Counted from the stretch's first letter, positions 43,331-53,095 are shown. The stretch: 64,000 nt of DNA from Nitrospira japonica (GCF_900169565.1 NZ_LT828648.1:434001-498000); one strand, 5' to 3'. The notes: a model not told the origin generated them from the sequence alone. Numbers and translations are program-made.

Positions 43331-43828
43331 TCACCTTTTCGATGGCACGATGGAATCCGCACCGGCCTGGCGCTGGCTCATGCCGAACGGCGAATCGCCT
43401 TGAACCCCTCGAAGCAATACGGATTTTGTCCCTACCCACTGCAGGCGAGTGTGGCCTCGCTGGCGTTGTCCGGGATCCTCGGCGTCCTTTTTCCATACCC
43501 CCTGCCAATGGACGTGCACATCGATGTCGTCTCCCTCGATCATGATCCGCTCCACTCTGAATTCCAGAGCGATGTGATGAAACGCTTCAAAATCGTTCTC
43601 GGCATCCCGCTGGAGCAGCTCCAGCTGATCAGTCGGCACCATCAACGAGGCCATCCCCGAAGCATCCTTCTTCACATAAGCCGAGCGAAGTGATTCTATG
43701 GCTTTGTCAATGCGGAGATAGCGCTCGTGGTCCTCCGGATATTGAGCGGTCTTGCCGCCACATCCGGCTGCCGCAAGAACCGCTGCCAGTGCGCAGATGA
43801 TGACATAACGAATGTGTGTCGAGATCAT
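43331..43828 (-). CDS. Lipoprotein with NTF2-like domain, unknown function
   Basis: A 165-residue lipoprotein: signal peptide ISTHIRYVIICALAAVLAAA followed by lipobox Cys (AAAGC), then an alpha+beta region (RLRSAYVKKDASGMASLM-type helix; RVERIMIEGDDIDVHVHWQG) of the small NTF2-like fold seen in exported proteins. Function unknown. Start 43828 is chosen as the frame upstream to 44026 is basic and unlike an export signal. Co-transcribed with nadB downstream. Confidence 0.72.
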   Translation of the reverse strand: MISTHIRYVIICALAAVLAAAGCGGKTAQYPEDHERYLRIDKAIESLRSAYVKKDASGMASLMVPTDQLELLQRDAENDFEAFHHIALEFRVERIMIEGDDIDVHVHWQGVWKKDAEDPGQRQRGHTRLQWVGTKSVLLRGVQGDSPFGMSQRQAGADSIVPSKR

Positions 43829-43937
43829 CGTCGTGCGGCAGTATAGAAATCGGCGACGAAGGAGGTCAAGCGACGTGCAATGGCTTGCATTTTGAGACCA
43901 AACTCCTTTAGACTCCGCCGCGAAGGAGAGGAACAGA

Positions 43938-44033
43938 ATGGCTAGCGTGCTCAAGAAACGCCGGAAGAAAATGCGCAAGCACAAGTACAAGAAACTGCGC
44001 CGGCGCCAGAAATTCCTTCGACGCAAGAGCTAA
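43938..44033 (+). CDS. AURKAIP1/COX24-type mini-protein (bS22-like ribosomal protein)
   Basis: A 31-residue, extremely basic protein MASVLKKRRKKMRKHKYKKL followed by RRRQKFLRRKS. It matches the AURKAIP1/COX24 domain, known in actinobacteria as small-subunit protein bS22 and in mitochondria as a small-subunit protein (mS38). It probably binds rRNA in the 30S subunit. GAAGGAGAGGAACAG precedes the ATG. So short that automatic gene finding would miss it. The next gene at 44064 is close and may be co-translated. Confidence 0.85.
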   Translation: MASVLKKRRKKMRKHKYKKLRRRQKFLRRKS

Positions 44034-44063
44034 TCCCACCCATCGCACCGGGAGGAGGACGGC

Positions 44064-44282
44064 GTGCCGGAAGGCAAGAAAGTTCGCATCCGCGTTCGCA
44101 CGGTCACCTGTGTGTACGTCGGGGACTTTCTTATTCCCCCGATGCGGCATCGGGTGTCCGACGCCATCAATGAAGAGCAGCGGCTCTTTATCAACCTCAC
44201 CGATGTCGTCATCAACGACAAGGATCGCTCGGAGTTTGTGGCCGTCAATAAGAATCTCATCGAATCCATCGCTCAAATCTGA
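44064..44282 (+). CDS. Small conserved hypothetical (possibly DUF6812)
   Basis: A 72-residue protein starting at a GTG behind GGGAGGAGGACGGC. Pattern: basic start, VRIRVRTVTCVYVGDFLIPP, RVSDAINEEQRLFINLTDVV and a C-terminal helix. The beta-beta-helix-beta character suggests a small barrel. It resembles proteins I associate with DUF6812, whose function is unknown. It lies 30 bases after the bS22-like gene, so a link to translation is possible but unproved. Confidence 0.7.
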   Translation: MPEGKKVRIRVRTVTCVYVGDFLIPPMRHRVSDAINEEQRLFINLTDVVINDKDRSEFVAVNKNLIESIAQI

Positions 44283-44375
44283 CGTTCATCTCCTCGCATC
44301 CGCCGACAGGCCGGCCCCTGCCCATTCCGGCGTTTGCTCGTCGCACCAAGCTGCGTGCCCCTGAGACCGACATCC

Positions 44376-46106
44376 ATGCCTACGCTCGGCAAATTGTTCC
44401 CGTTCGTCAAACCGTATCTTTCCCGCATGGTCGCAGCCGGCCTGCTGGTGATGATCGTGGCCGCGATCAATCTCGCGCTGCTGAGGTTGGCAGGCACCCT
44501 CTGGGACGTGATTACCGTCAGTCACGACGCTGCACGCATGACGCAATTGATCGGAGCGTTTCTGGGACTCGTGCTCGTCCAGGGACTCTGCTCGATGGGA
44601 CACAGCTATTTGACTGCGTGGGTGTCTCAACGCATCGTGGCCGACTTTCGAATCCACGTCTTCGCGCATCTTCAAACGCTTTCCGTGTCCTTCTTCGCCC
44701 GTCGCCGGACGGGCGAGCTCTTGTCGCGCCTCATGAACGACGTGACGCTCATGCAATCCATCGCCACCGAGACGCCTATCGACACGGCCAAACAGCTCGT
44801 CACCTTTGTCGGCGGCATCGTCTTCCTCCTCGTCATGAACTGGCGATTGTGCTTGCTGATTTTGATCCTCCTGCCGCTGCTGGTTCTTGTGGCGCGGTTC
44901 TTCGGCCGGAAGCTCAAATCGCTTTCCACGTCCATCCAAGACCAGACCGCGGCGTTGAGCACGTTAACCGAAGAAGTCATCTCCGGCATCCGGATCGTAA
45001 AATCCTTCGTGCAGACCGACCGGGAAACCGGTCGGTTCTCGGATCAAATCGAGCGAAATCTGTCCCTCGGCATGCGACGAGCCGGCATTATGGCCGTGTT
45101 CATTCCTGTCATCAGTCTCCTGACGTTCTCCGCCGCTGCCGCCGTTCTCTGGTACGGAGGCCGGCAGGTGATCGAGGGATCGGTGTCTCCCGGCGACCTG
45201 TTTGCCTTCGTGCTGTTCGCCGGAATCCTGATCGGTCCGTTCAGTTCGGCCGCCAGGGTGTTCGGGCAAATTCGGGAAGCACAAGGCGCCACGCAGCGCG
45301 TCTTTGAAATTCTGGAGGCGCGACCGGACATCCACGACACCGTGACCGCGTATCCCATCGACCGGATCACGGGCCATCTCCGCATGGAGCAAGTAGGGTT
45401 TGCGTATGACGTCCGGCAACCGGTACTCACGGAATGCTCCTTCGAAGCGCAGCCCGGGCAATTAATCGCGATCGTCGGACCGACGGGAGCGGGGAAAACC
45501 ACTCTCATCAATTTGATCCATCGCTTTTACGATCCGACGGAAGGCCGGATCATGGTCGACGGCATCGAACTCCGGAACATCACCTTGAATAGCTGGTATC
45601 GGCAAGTGTCCCTCGTCCCGCAGGAAACGATCCTGTTCGGCGGGACGATCCTGGACAATATCCGGTACGGCAATCCTCAGGCCGACGACGAATCCGTCCA
45701 TGCCGCCAGTCGCGCGGCCCATGCGCACGATTTCATCGTCGGCCTTCCGGACTCGTACCAGACCGTGGTGGGTGAAAAAGGCGTCAATCTATCGGGCGGG
45801 CAACGGCAGCGCATCGCGATCGCCAGGGCGATTCTGAAAAATCCCCGGATCCTGCTGCTGGATGAAGCGACGTCGTCCCTCGACAGCGAATCCGAGCGGC
45901 TGGTCCAGGAAGCCCTCGAACGGTTGATGACGGGGCGCACGACGTTCGTCGTTGCGCATCGTTTGACGACGATCCAACGGGCCGATCGCATTCTGGTGCT
46001 CAACAAGGGCGTCCTGGTCGAGACCGGCACTCACCATGAATTGATGGATCGCAAAGGACTCTACCAGTACCTCTATTCGTTGCGTCTCTCCGAACTTCCT
46101 CTCTAG
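44376..46106 (+). CDS. ABC exporter, fused permease and ATPase (MsbA-like)
   Basis: A 576-residue half-transporter of the type that forms homodimers and exports lipids, lipooligosaccharide cores or drugs. Residues 1-310 hold six membrane helices; the ATPase has Walker A GPTGAGKTT, Q-loop VPQETILFG, signature LSGGQRQRIAIARAI, Walker B ILLLDEATSSLD and H-loop VVAHRLTTI, all intact. The RRTGELLSRLMNDV segment is the coupling-helix region typical of MsbA relatives. Start at 44376 (MPTLGKLF) chosen over upstream codons because the first helix follows. Confidence 0.92.
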   Translation: MPTLGKLFPFVKPYLSRMVAAGLLVMIVAAINLALLRLAGTLWDVITVSHDAARMTQLIGAFLGLVLVQGLCSMGHSYLTAWVSQRIVADFRIHVFAHLQTLSVSFFARRRTGELLSRLMNDVTLMQSIATETPIDTAKQLVTFVGGIVFLLVMNWRLCLLILILLPLLVLVARFFGRKLKSLSTSIQDQTAALSTLTEEVISGIRIVKSFVQTDRETGRFSDQIERNLSLGMRRAGIMAVFIPVISLLTFSAAAAVLWYGGRQVIEGSVSPGDLFAFVLFAGILIGPFSSAARVFGQIREAQGATQRVFEILEARPDIHDTVTAYPIDRITGHLRMEQVGFAYDVRQPVLTECSFEAQPGQLIAIVGPTGAGKTTLINLIHRFYDPTEGRIMVDGIELRNITLNSWYRQVSLVPQETILFGGTILDNIRYGNPQADDESVHAASRAAHAHDFIVGLPDSYQTVVGEKGVNLSGGQRQRIAIARAILKNPRILLLDEATSSLDSESERLVQEALERLMTGRTTFVVAHRLTTIQRADRILVLNKGVLVETGTHHELMDRKGLYQYLYSLRLSELPL

Positions 46107-46296
46107 CGCTGCGACTCGGATTCAGTCCACAACGGTCGGTGGCAGGTGGCCGCCGCGCCTGGTTTGCCCTATGCCGGCACTCCCCGCCCGTGATTTAACG
46201 GGTCGCTAACGAGGCCGTAACTCCGGCGCAACACCACCTATCTACCATGGCGGAGGCTGTGAGGGTTCCGGCATGGACCGTACCAAGGGGTGATTC

Positions 46297-47001
46297 ATGT
46301 TCGCAGGCAAGAAGATTCTCATCGTCGAGGACGAAAAGGACATCCTTCACCTGGTGAAGCTGTACCTCGACAAAGAAGGATTTCGCACGCTCACGGCGGC
46401 GAACGGAATCGATGCGCTCAGACAAACCAGATCGGAGCATCCCGACCTCGTCATCTTGGATCTCATGCTTCCAGAAATCGACGGACTTGAGGTCTGTAAA
46501 AAGCTCCGGCTGACTCCGCAAACCGCCATGCTGCCCATCATCATGCTCACGGCTAAGAGCGAAGAGTCCGACATGGTCGTCGGGCTTGAACTGGGAGCCG
46601 ATGACTACGTCACGAAACCCTTCAGCCCGCGCGGACTTGTCGCTCGCGTGAAAGCCTTGTTTCGACGCCTTGCGCGGGCCAACGATCGGGAGATCAGCAC
46701 CTACCAATACGGTTCACTCCATCTCAACCTCTCACGCCATGAAGTAACCGTGGACGGGCAGGAAGTGCCGCTGACGGCCAAGGAGTTCGGATTGCTCGAG
46801 CACTTACTGAGAAATCCAGGACGGGTGCTGACCCGGGACGTCCTATTGAACAACGTGTGGGGATATGATTATCACGGAACCACGAGAACCGTGGATGTCC
46901 ACGTCCGGAGAATCAAGCAGAAGCTTCCACTTCTCAATGATGCGATTTTGTCCGTCAAGTCTCTCGGATATAAGCTCAAAGATCTAAGCATGGCCGCATA
47001 G
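46297..47001 (+). CDS. OmpR/PhoB-type response regulator
   Basis: A 234-residue two-domain regulator. Receiver domain complete: acidic pair in IVEDEKD, phospho-acceptor Asp in LVILDLMLPEIDG, Thr in LTAKSEE, Lys in VTKPFSP. C-terminal winged helix with TRDVLLNNVWGYDYHGTTRT and VDVHVRRIKQKL for DNA binding. No sensor kinase gene lies within 15 kb, so the partner is unlinked. AAGGGGTGATTC precedes the ATG. Confidence 0.92.
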   Translation: MFAGKKILIVEDEKDILHLVKLYLDKEGFRTLTAANGIDALRQTRSEHPDLVILDLMLPEIDGLEVCKKLRLTPQTAMLPIIMLTAKSEESDMVVGLELGADDYVTKPFSPRGLVARVKALFRRLARANDREISTYQYGSLHLNLSRHEVTVDGQEVPLTAKEFGLLEHLLRNPGRVLTRDVLLNNVWGYDYHGTTRTVDVHVRRIKQKLPLLNDAILSVKSLGYKLKDLSMAA

Positions 47002-47042
47002 CTGAAGCGCTTCTCCGGCCCGGCCTTCTCACGACAGAAATC

Positions 47043-47426
47043 TTATCTGACTGTTGACGAAGCGGCGGGAATGACACGACGACCGGACGAAGAATCGGGC
47101 TGTTCCTTAATCTGGAGCCCAATCTCCTGTAGCGCTTTGGGATACTGCGCGCAATACTCCTTGGCTCTCATTGGAACTTCTTCATACTTCTCCAGACACG
47201 CACGATAAGACTTCACCAAAAGCGCGGCTTCATTGTAGACCGCGGTAGCGGCCTCGGCCTGGCGAAACGTCTGGCATTGAATGGCGGCCTCGCGGTCGAG
47301 GAGCGTATCGCCGGCCATCTTGGCACAGGTCACATCGATGTACTGATGGGGCTTTGTGCAAGCCATCAGTCCGCAAAACAGAATAATCGCGAGCGCGCGT
47401 CCTTGAATCCGTGGAATAGCCGCCAT
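47043..47426 (-). CDS. Small Cys-rich lipoprotein, unknown function
   Basis: A 127-residue lipoprotein with signal AAIPRIQGRALAIILFCGLM and lipobox LMAC, followed by a helical mature part holding five Cys. Motifs such as DREAAIQCQTFRQAEAATAV and YEEVPMRAKEYCAQYPKALQ recall small periplasmic proteins with helical hairpins. No family recognised. Start at 47426 has GGAG nine bases upstream; starts at 47435 and 47453 are also possible. Confidence 0.68.
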   Translation of the reverse strand: MAAIPRIQGRALAIILFCGLMACTKPHQYIDVTCAKMAGDTLLDREAAIQCQTFRQAEAATAVYNEAALLVKSYRACLEKYEEVPMRAKEYCAQYPKALQEIGLQIKEQPDSSSGRRVIPAASSTVR

Positions 47427-47657
47427 GGACATAATCTCCATGGTGGCGGACACACATTACACCTTCACTAAAGCAGTATTACGGCCCGGTTAAATTTCCA
47501 GAATTCCGCTTGTTCTATGCCACTTACCGCCAGCCGCCTCACGATGGAACGGCTATGCCATGTTAGGATCGAGCTCCTCGGAATATCCGTCGCGCAGCGG
47601 TTCACGCGACCACACAGGGAACTTGATATAATTATTTCGCGCAAGGGAGAGGATCAC

Positions 47658-48770
47658 ATGGGAACCGCGGATCAATCATCGGTCGTCATCACCAAGGGAA
47701 CCTGCTACGCGATATTTGCCTACGACATCGGATCTTCCATCAACCTGGATGAGGCTGACCGCCGTATCACCGCCGGCACCGAGCGGGGACGTCTCCGTCA
47801 CAAGGCCAGGGCCCCGCAGTACTTCGAATATCGCCCGGCTCCCTTGCGCTTGATGCAGGAGGGCGGCACGTTGACCGTCGCCAACTACTCGTCGAGCCCG
47901 ACATTCGAGGTCATGGTCTACGATTTCGGCGCCGTCACCATCACCTACCGATTCGCCTTGGACGGACCGTTCGACAATTTGCTCGAACTCAGCGAGGCGC
48001 TCTACGAGCATGAGCAGCTGTTGACGGAATCACGCGCGCGGGTCGAGCAACTCATCCAGACCATTCATCCGGCTGTCGAACGACCGAGGATCGCCACGGA
48101 AGTGGAAGACTATCTCATCTTCGAAATCAACGCATGCACCTCCCAGGATATTCCTTTGTGGGTATCCCGGGAAGCCGAACTGGCCCGCATCCTTCGCGGA
48201 GAGCGCACGCCCCTGTCGGATCAGGAAATCCACGACGCCGTCTCATGCCGCATTTCGTTTGGGACGGATGACGCCGCCTTGATCGACTGGCATTCCGCCG
48301 TGTTGTTCGGAAGGGATATGGACGACGTGCGCGCCGTGCTGGAGTTTGCGAATGTCGAGTTGATGGAAATGCGGATGTTGGACGAACAGCTGGACCAGTC
48401 GCTCGATCAAGGATACGAGGCGCTTTCCCGGAAGCCGCGCCTGCTATCCCTACCAGGGTCGTACGATAAGGACACCACTCTCATCGCCCAGCTTCAGGTC
48501 GACGGCGCGCTCCTCTTCGAACGAGTCACCAACACGCTGAAGCTGCTGGGAGACCAATATCTCGCACGGGTCTATCGATTGGCCTCTCAACGCTTTCACT
48601 TGGAAGACTGGGACGCGAGTATTTTGAGGAAGCTGGAAACGCTGGAAAGTATTTACGGCAAGATGTCGGACCGGGCCGGGACGAGGCGGATGGAGTTGCT
48701 GGAATGGATCATCATAGTGTTGATCACCGTGTCCATTGCGGTCTCGTTCGTTCCGATCGGCAAACCCTGA
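47658..48770 (+). CDS. RMD1/DUF155 family protein
   Basis: A 370-residue protein of the RMD1 (DUF155) family, with one C-terminal membrane helix (ELLEWIIIVLITVSIAVSFV) that puts the bulk in the cytoplasm. Core motifs include YAIFAYDIGSSINLDEADRR, EVMVYDFGAVTITYRF and DGALLFERVTNTLKLLGDQY. Yeast Rmd1 and human RMND1 relatives anchor or assist mitochondrial ribosomes; bacterial copies are uncharacterised. The frame is open from 47517, but AGGGAGAGGATCAC precedes the ATG at 47658. Confidence 0.83.
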   Translation: MGTADQSSVVITKGTCYAIFAYDIGSSINLDEADRRITAGTERGRLRHKARAPQYFEYRPAPLRLMQEGGTLTVANYSSSPTFEVMVYDFGAVTITYRFALDGPFDNLLELSEALYEHEQLLTESRARVEQLIQTIHPAVERPRIATEVEDYLIFEINACTSQDIPLWVSREAELARILRGERTPLSDQEIHDAVSCRISFGTDDAALIDWHSAVLFGRDMDDVRAVLEFANVELMEMRMLDEQLDQSLDQGYEALSRKPRLLSLPGSYDKDTTLIAQLQVDGALLFERVTNTLKLLGDQYLARVYRLASQRFHLEDWDASILRKLETLESIYGKMSDRAGTRRMELLEWIIIVLITVSIAVSFVPIGKP

Positions 48771-48805
48771 TCAACGCCCTCTTTACTACGCAAGGAGAAC
48801 AACCT

Positions 48806-49222
48806 ATGACCATTTCCTCAGCCAGACTCTCTCTGCACCGCTCACTGCCATACATTGGGATCGTCTGTCTGTTCCTGGCCGGAGGCTGCGCGACGAGCCC
48901 GTCAGAACGGCAAGGGCAGAGGAGCGACATCGAGATCGGCACCACCACCAAGGCCGATGTGCTCAAGCGGTACGGGGCGCCGGACTTGGTGCAAATGCTG
49001 CCGGATGGGGAAATCGCGACCTATCGACCGAGCGCATCGCCGCAAGCCAAACCGACGGTCAGCGTGCCGACTGTTCAGGCAGGGCCGGCAGGAATGATGA
49101 CCACCCAGAATCAAACGGTCGAACCGGGGTTGGGCAAGAATACCCGTTCATCCAACCGTCTCCAAACGGAATTACAGATCCGGTACGATCAACAAGGCGT
49201 CGTCAGGGAACTGATTCAGTGA
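48806..49222 (+). CDS. SmpA/OmlA-like lipoprotein
   Basis: A 138-residue lipoprotein (lipobox LAGGC, signal SLPYIGIVCLFLAG). Its core IEIGTTTKADVLKRYGAPDL is the SmpA/OmlA (BamE-like) pattern of outer-membrane assembly lipoproteins, and the final ELQIRYDQQGVVRELIQ is the last strand. A long Pro/Ser/Thr insert in the middle is unusual for BamE. AAGGAGAACAACCT precedes the ATG; it lies 35 bases after the RMD1 gene. Whether it joins the Bam complex is unknown. Confidence 0.75.
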   Translation: MTISSARLSLHRSLPYIGIVCLFLAGGCATSPSERQGQRSDIEIGTTTKADVLKRYGAPDLVQMLPDGEIATYRPSASPQAKPTVSVPTVQAGPAGMMTTQNQTVEPGLGKNTRSSNRLQTELQIRYDQQGVVRELIQ

Positions 49223-49271
49223 CGATCAGGTCACCGGCAGCGAGTACGCCGTGATTCCACGGGCACTTCGG

Positions 49272-49994
49272 TCAGGAGTTCCCGAGTTCTTTGAGCATCC
49301 GCTCGGCCTCCGCCTTGTACTTACGCTCCCAGGTATAGCGGTAATGCGGCCGATCGAAATGCATGACGGCCTCCAGCTGTCGTTTGGCCTCTTCCCGCCG
49401 GCCTTGCTTCAGATAGAGTTTGGCCAGCATGATGCGCGCATTGGCGAAATTGCCGTCGGCCGCCACCGAGCGCTCGAGATAGTCCTGGGCCTTCTTGTCG
49501 CTTCCCCCCAAGATCCAAGGGATCTCCATCAGCAACCCGCCCATCATCTGAAGCGCTTGGGAATGTTGCGGATCGAGTTCGATGGCGCGCTGCGCGCAGT
49601 ACTTGATTTCTTTCACGGCAAACGCCGCATTCGTGACGCCCCGGAGGCGTGCGGCACTGCCGATGTTCAACGCATGAAAAAAATGGGCGTCCGCCAGGCG
49701 CTCGTCCATTTCAAAGGCCTGTTTGGCTGCTTCCGCACCGGCGTCATAAGCCGCCAGACGCTTCGTCTCGTCCGTCAACATATCGTCCGCCATATCGAAA
49801 TAGGTTTCCGACAACTTCACCAGCAACGACGGAGACGGTTTACCCTTGCGCACCTCTTCGAGTAGCAGTTGAAGCTCCCGCTCGAGCGTCTGCGGATAGC
49901 CGACGGGCATGTCATTTCGCTGAGCGACCGCGTGTCCCGCATCTACAAGCATCCAACTGACGAGTCCGATGATGATCCACTCAAGCCGGTTCAT
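49272..49994 (-). CDS. Exported TPR protein (TatT-like)
   Basis: A 240-residue exported protein with signal MNRLEWIIIGLVSWMLVDAG and a helical TPR region (residues 55-235): LLVKLSETYFDMADDML, AFEMDERLADAHFFHALNIG, AIELDPQHSQALQMMGGLLM and LYLKQGRREEAKRQLEAVMH. It resembles TRAP-transporter T-component proteins in layout. It converges with the SmpA-like gene. Partners unknown. Confidence 0.78.
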   Translation of the reverse strand: MNRLEWIIIGLVSWMLVDAGHAVAQRNDMPVGYPQTLERELQLLLEEVRKGKPSPSLLVKLSETYFDMADDMLTDETKRLAAYDAGAEAAKQAFEMDERLADAHFFHALNIGSAARLRGVTNAAFAVKEIKYCAQRAIELDPQHSQALQMMGGLLMEIPWILGGSDKKAQDYLERSVAADGNFANARIMLAKLYLKQGRREEAKRQLEAVMHFDRPHYRYTWERKYKAEAERMLKELGNS

Positions 49995-50154
49995 TCGCCC
50001 TTATACACTTTCCGAGCGAGGCTCCGTCAAGTGTCACACATCCACATCGTGTTGGTCACGTTGATAGCGGCCTTCGACGGAGATTCGGGAACCATCCCGT
50101 CATCGGAGGCGTTTGCTGGATGGAATGGAGGAAACGTCGCGGTTGCGGCGACTA

Positions 50155-51093
50155 TTAGAGGTAGGGCTCCGCGGCCGCCAAATCGCGCTCCTCGTGCGAT
50201 TCAGCTTGATCGAGGCCGAATGGTTCGCGACGCAATTCGCTGCCGTTGCGCGTCCGATAGACCAATTCGTTTGTCTGGAAATCATATTCGGGGATGTCTT
50301 GATTCTCCCACCGCTTCGTGAAGTATTGATAGAACAGCGTGTAGAGCCCGTGGTGATCCACTTTGTGCTGAAACACGTATTCGGGCATCCATCGAACGTC
50401 CAGTCCGGTGTGGTAGTGCTGGAGCCACAAGTAATCGCCAAGGATGATCATCCGAACGTGTGGCCGATCCGAATACAGTTTCAAACGGATGACCTTTCCG
50501 GCGGCACGCAGTCTCTTGATTAGCGAGATCGTCTCGACCAATTCGTCTCTGAGCCGAGCCGGCGTGACGTCCAAGTGCGAGAGGGACTGGGCCCGGCGCA
50601 CGGCCTCTTCCGAAAAGGGATTCAGAAGAATCAGTTTTGCCTCCAGACACGTTTCGAGTAACGCATGAATCTCCGCTTTGTCGTCGATGACCGTGCCGTG
50701 GCCGGTGACGCCGATCGCCAGCACGGTTCTTCCCAGGCTCTGCTCCTGTTTGAGTCGTCGAATCGCCCGGTCGGCCACCGGATTGTGCGACGAGAAGAAC
50801 GAGATCAGGCCTGCGCCCCTGGCCATGACCGCCTGTCGCCGATCTTGAAAGGCTTGCCACAGATAGCTGGATACCGCGATCAGGCAGAGCGCCACACACA
50901 CCTCCATGGCCAACAGCAACACCTGTTCGTGTTCCACGCGCGACCAGAACGTCAAGAACTGCCGGGCGATGTTCGGCAGCGACCAGGCGATGCCAGCGCT
51001 CAGCACCACGACCAATCCATGAAGGCCGAGCATCCCCGCCTCCCGTCCGACATCCTTTAATTTCGCGATCAATGCTTTGCCCTTGTCCATCAT
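50155..51093 (-). CDS. Two-helix membrane protein with PLD-like fold, unknown function
   Basis: A 312-residue protein: two membrane helices in the first 80 residues (LHGLVVVLSAGIAWSLPNIA and LLLAMEVCVALCLIAVSSYL), then a cytoplasmic alpha/beta domain. Segments AKLILLNPFSEEAVRRAQSL and PHVRMIILGDYLWLQHY have the shape of phospholipase D-like domains, but only one His-x-x-like site (SDRPHVRM) is seen, so a catalytic HKD motif is doubtful. The ATG at 51093 (MMDKGKAL) is taken. Confidence 0.6.
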   Translation of the reverse strand: MMDKGKALIAKLKDVGREAGMLGLHGLVVVLSAGIAWSLPNIARQFLTFWSRVEHEQVLLLAMEVCVALCLIAVSSYLWQAFQDRRQAVMARGAGLISFFSSHNPVADRAIRRLKQEQSLGRTVLAIGVTGHGTVIDDKAEIHALLETCLEAKLILLNPFSEEAVRRAQSLSHLDVTPARLRDELVETISLIKRLRAAGKVIRLKLYSDRPHVRMIILGDYLWLQHYHTGLDVRWMPEYVFQHKVDHHGLYTLFYQYFTKRWENQDIPEYDFQTNELVYRTRNGSELRREPFGLDQAESHEERDLAAAEPYL

Positions 51094-51214
51094 CCTCCTT
51101 CTCGTACACGGCCGATTGAGCTCAAACCCTAGCCTTGTCCGCATAGGATAAGTCTCACCGACCGGGGTTACACCCACGTAACGGGTGGGCCAACGGAAGG
51201 TTAATTGATGCGGC

Positions 51215-53095
51215 TTAACCCTGAGAAGGCTTGGGCCGGGCTAATTGCTCGAGGAGGATGGCGTCCAGGCGGGTTCTGGCTTGCTCATTCAGCCGATGGA
51301 GCTCGTCCCTGGCGGCAAGCGGATCGTCGAAGCTTCGATCGGATGGCGCGATGGGTGCCAGCGTAAATATCTTCAGAAGTGCAGAACGGGGCACGGCGGG
51401 TTTGGCCTTCCACGGGTTGTAGAGCGGATCGCCGAACAGCACCATGCGCCAGCTGACCCATCGGCTGGTCAAGTAATACGCATCGGCCAGGGAGTACTGT
51501 CCGGTCATCATGAGAGAGACGAATTCCAGAGGTTCCGGGAACGAGTCGAGATACGGCTCACCCACGGAGCCGAGCGTGGCGGCAATACCCCGTTCCAGGG
51601 CGTTCTTGCACCATCCCGATTCCGAAGAGTTGTGAATGCTGACGGCTTCAGCGGATGCCATATGGTAACCGATTGCGCCAGGCCGGAAGGCGAATGCATC
51701 CTCGTACTGCCGCAGACGATACCACCCGACGTAAAGGGCCACATCCGGAGCGTCACCCGGACGCTGAAACCTTGCCTCGGTATTCTCCAATACGGAGCGA
51801 TAGGGAGCCTGTCTATCCAGAAAGTCTTTCAGGTCGCGCAGGCTTTGGTCATATCGGCCATAGGTGTCGGTCGGTTCCTTTGCCGGTAACCCGCGGGCAT
51901 CCAGGTAGATGGTCCCGATCAAACCCCGTGCTTCCGCTTCCATGGCTTGATCGACCAATTTCGACGCTTGGCCGGCCGTCGGGGCATCGAGCCGGCTGAC
52001 CATCAAGAGAGGGATCTCACGGCGAGACAGGACAGGCTTGGCGGCGGCATGGTAGTACCGGTTCGGCAGCCGCCAGGCGGCGCCGTAGTCGCCGACGTCG
52101 GACCACAACAGACTCAGCTCGCTGTCCACACTCGCATCGGCAAACTCCGTCGTCAAGCGCTTCAGCTCCAGCGCGGCCAACGCATAGACGCCATAGACCC
52201 CATAGACCTGCTCCACCTGCTGATACAATGCATCCCGGCCGGACGACACCGGAAGTCTCAGTGCTCCCAACAACAGTCGGAGCCCTTCCGCCTGCCGGGC
52301 CAGTCTTGGGCTCGCATGGGCTTCGACCGAGGACTCGGAGCTCTTGGGGAAACCCTGATCCAACTGCGTGACGCCGGCGATGCCCTGGTATTGCCCTACA
52401 ACCTCCTTCAACCGACTGTATGACTGCATGCGTGGGGTGGCATCGAGTGTTTTCACCCGTTTCAACGTCGCTTCGATCACGGTATCGACTTGGGCGAGAA
52501 ACGCAACGTTGCGTTCGAATTCCGGCACTCCCTGATTGCTCCTGTTATTGGACGGGGGCGCTTGGGGCATCCCGGCAATCTGCTGCGCGGCACGCTCCAC
52601 AGAGAGAAGTCGTGATCTGGCTTGCGTCAGCCGATCTCCCGCATCTTGCCTCCAGCGGCGCTCTTCCGTCGTCAGGAGCGGCGCGCTGACCCGCAACGGA
52701 ACCCCGTACACCGTGACGAGTACGCGGACGGACCGCTGAAAACTCTCCGCTTCAAGCATCCGTCGCAGCGGAAGCACCAGCTGTCGCTCGTACGCTTCCC
52801 AGGTCATGGTGTCGTCCTTGGAAAGATCGAGGCCGGCAATATGTTTTACGGGGATACCCCGACGCATGGCATAGTGGCGGGCAACCGCTAAACTGTCCTC
52901 ACTGTTGCGGTTCGCAACGATCACGACTTGGCTCGGGGCAAGTTCACCCCATGCCGGCACAACGGCCATTCCCCAGAGCGCCATACAACAAAGCAGCCAT
53001 CTGAGAACCCCCCGACCGACGGCTTTCTCCTGTTTATCATCGTGCGCGTGAACTCCATCCCGGCCGAAGGTCTCATGAAGCCATGTCTCGATCAT
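51215..53095 (-). CDS. TIGR03790 family protein
   Basis: A 626-residue exported protein with a hydrophobic start (LLCCMALWGMAVVPAWG, about 35-51), so the mature part is periplasmic or outer-surface. Signatures: VVIVANRNSEDSLAVARHYA, RGIPVKHIAGL, VRVLVTVYGVPLRV, and late AIGYHMASAEAVSIHNSS and LTSRWVSWRMVLFGDPLYNP. That is the uncharacterised TIGR03790 family. The N-terminal 34 residues are long and basic; a GTG at 53053 may be the real start. Confidence 0.8.
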   Translation of the reverse strand: MIETWLHETFGRDGVHAHDDKQEKAVGRGVLRWLLCCMALWGMAVVPAWGELAPSQVVIVANRNSEDSLAVARHYAMRRGIPVKHIAGLDLSKDDTMTWEAYERQLVLPLRRMLEAESFQRSVRVLVTVYGVPLRVSAPLLTTEERRWRQDAGDRLTQARSRLLSVERAAQQIAGMPQAPPSNNRSNQGVPEFERNVAFLAQVDTVIEATLKRVKTLDATPRMQSYSRLKEVVGQYQGIAGVTQLDQGFPKSSESSVEAHASPRLARQAEGLRLLLGALRLPVSSGRDALYQQVEQVYGVYGVYALAALELKRLTTEFADASVDSELSLLWSDVGDYGAAWRLPNRYYHAAAKPVLSRREIPLLMVSRLDAPTAGQASKLVDQAMEAEARGLIGTIYLDARGLPAKEPTDTYGRYDQSLRDLKDFLDRQAPYRSVLENTEARFQRPGDAPDVALYVGWYRLRQYEDAFAFRPGAIGYHMASAEAVSIHNSSESGWCKNALERGIAATLGSVGEPYLDSFPEPLEFVSLMMTGQYSLADAYYLTSRWVSWRMVLFGDPLYNPWKAKPAVPRSALLKIFTLAPIAPSDRSFDDPLAARDELHRLNEQARTRLDAILLEQLARPKPSQG

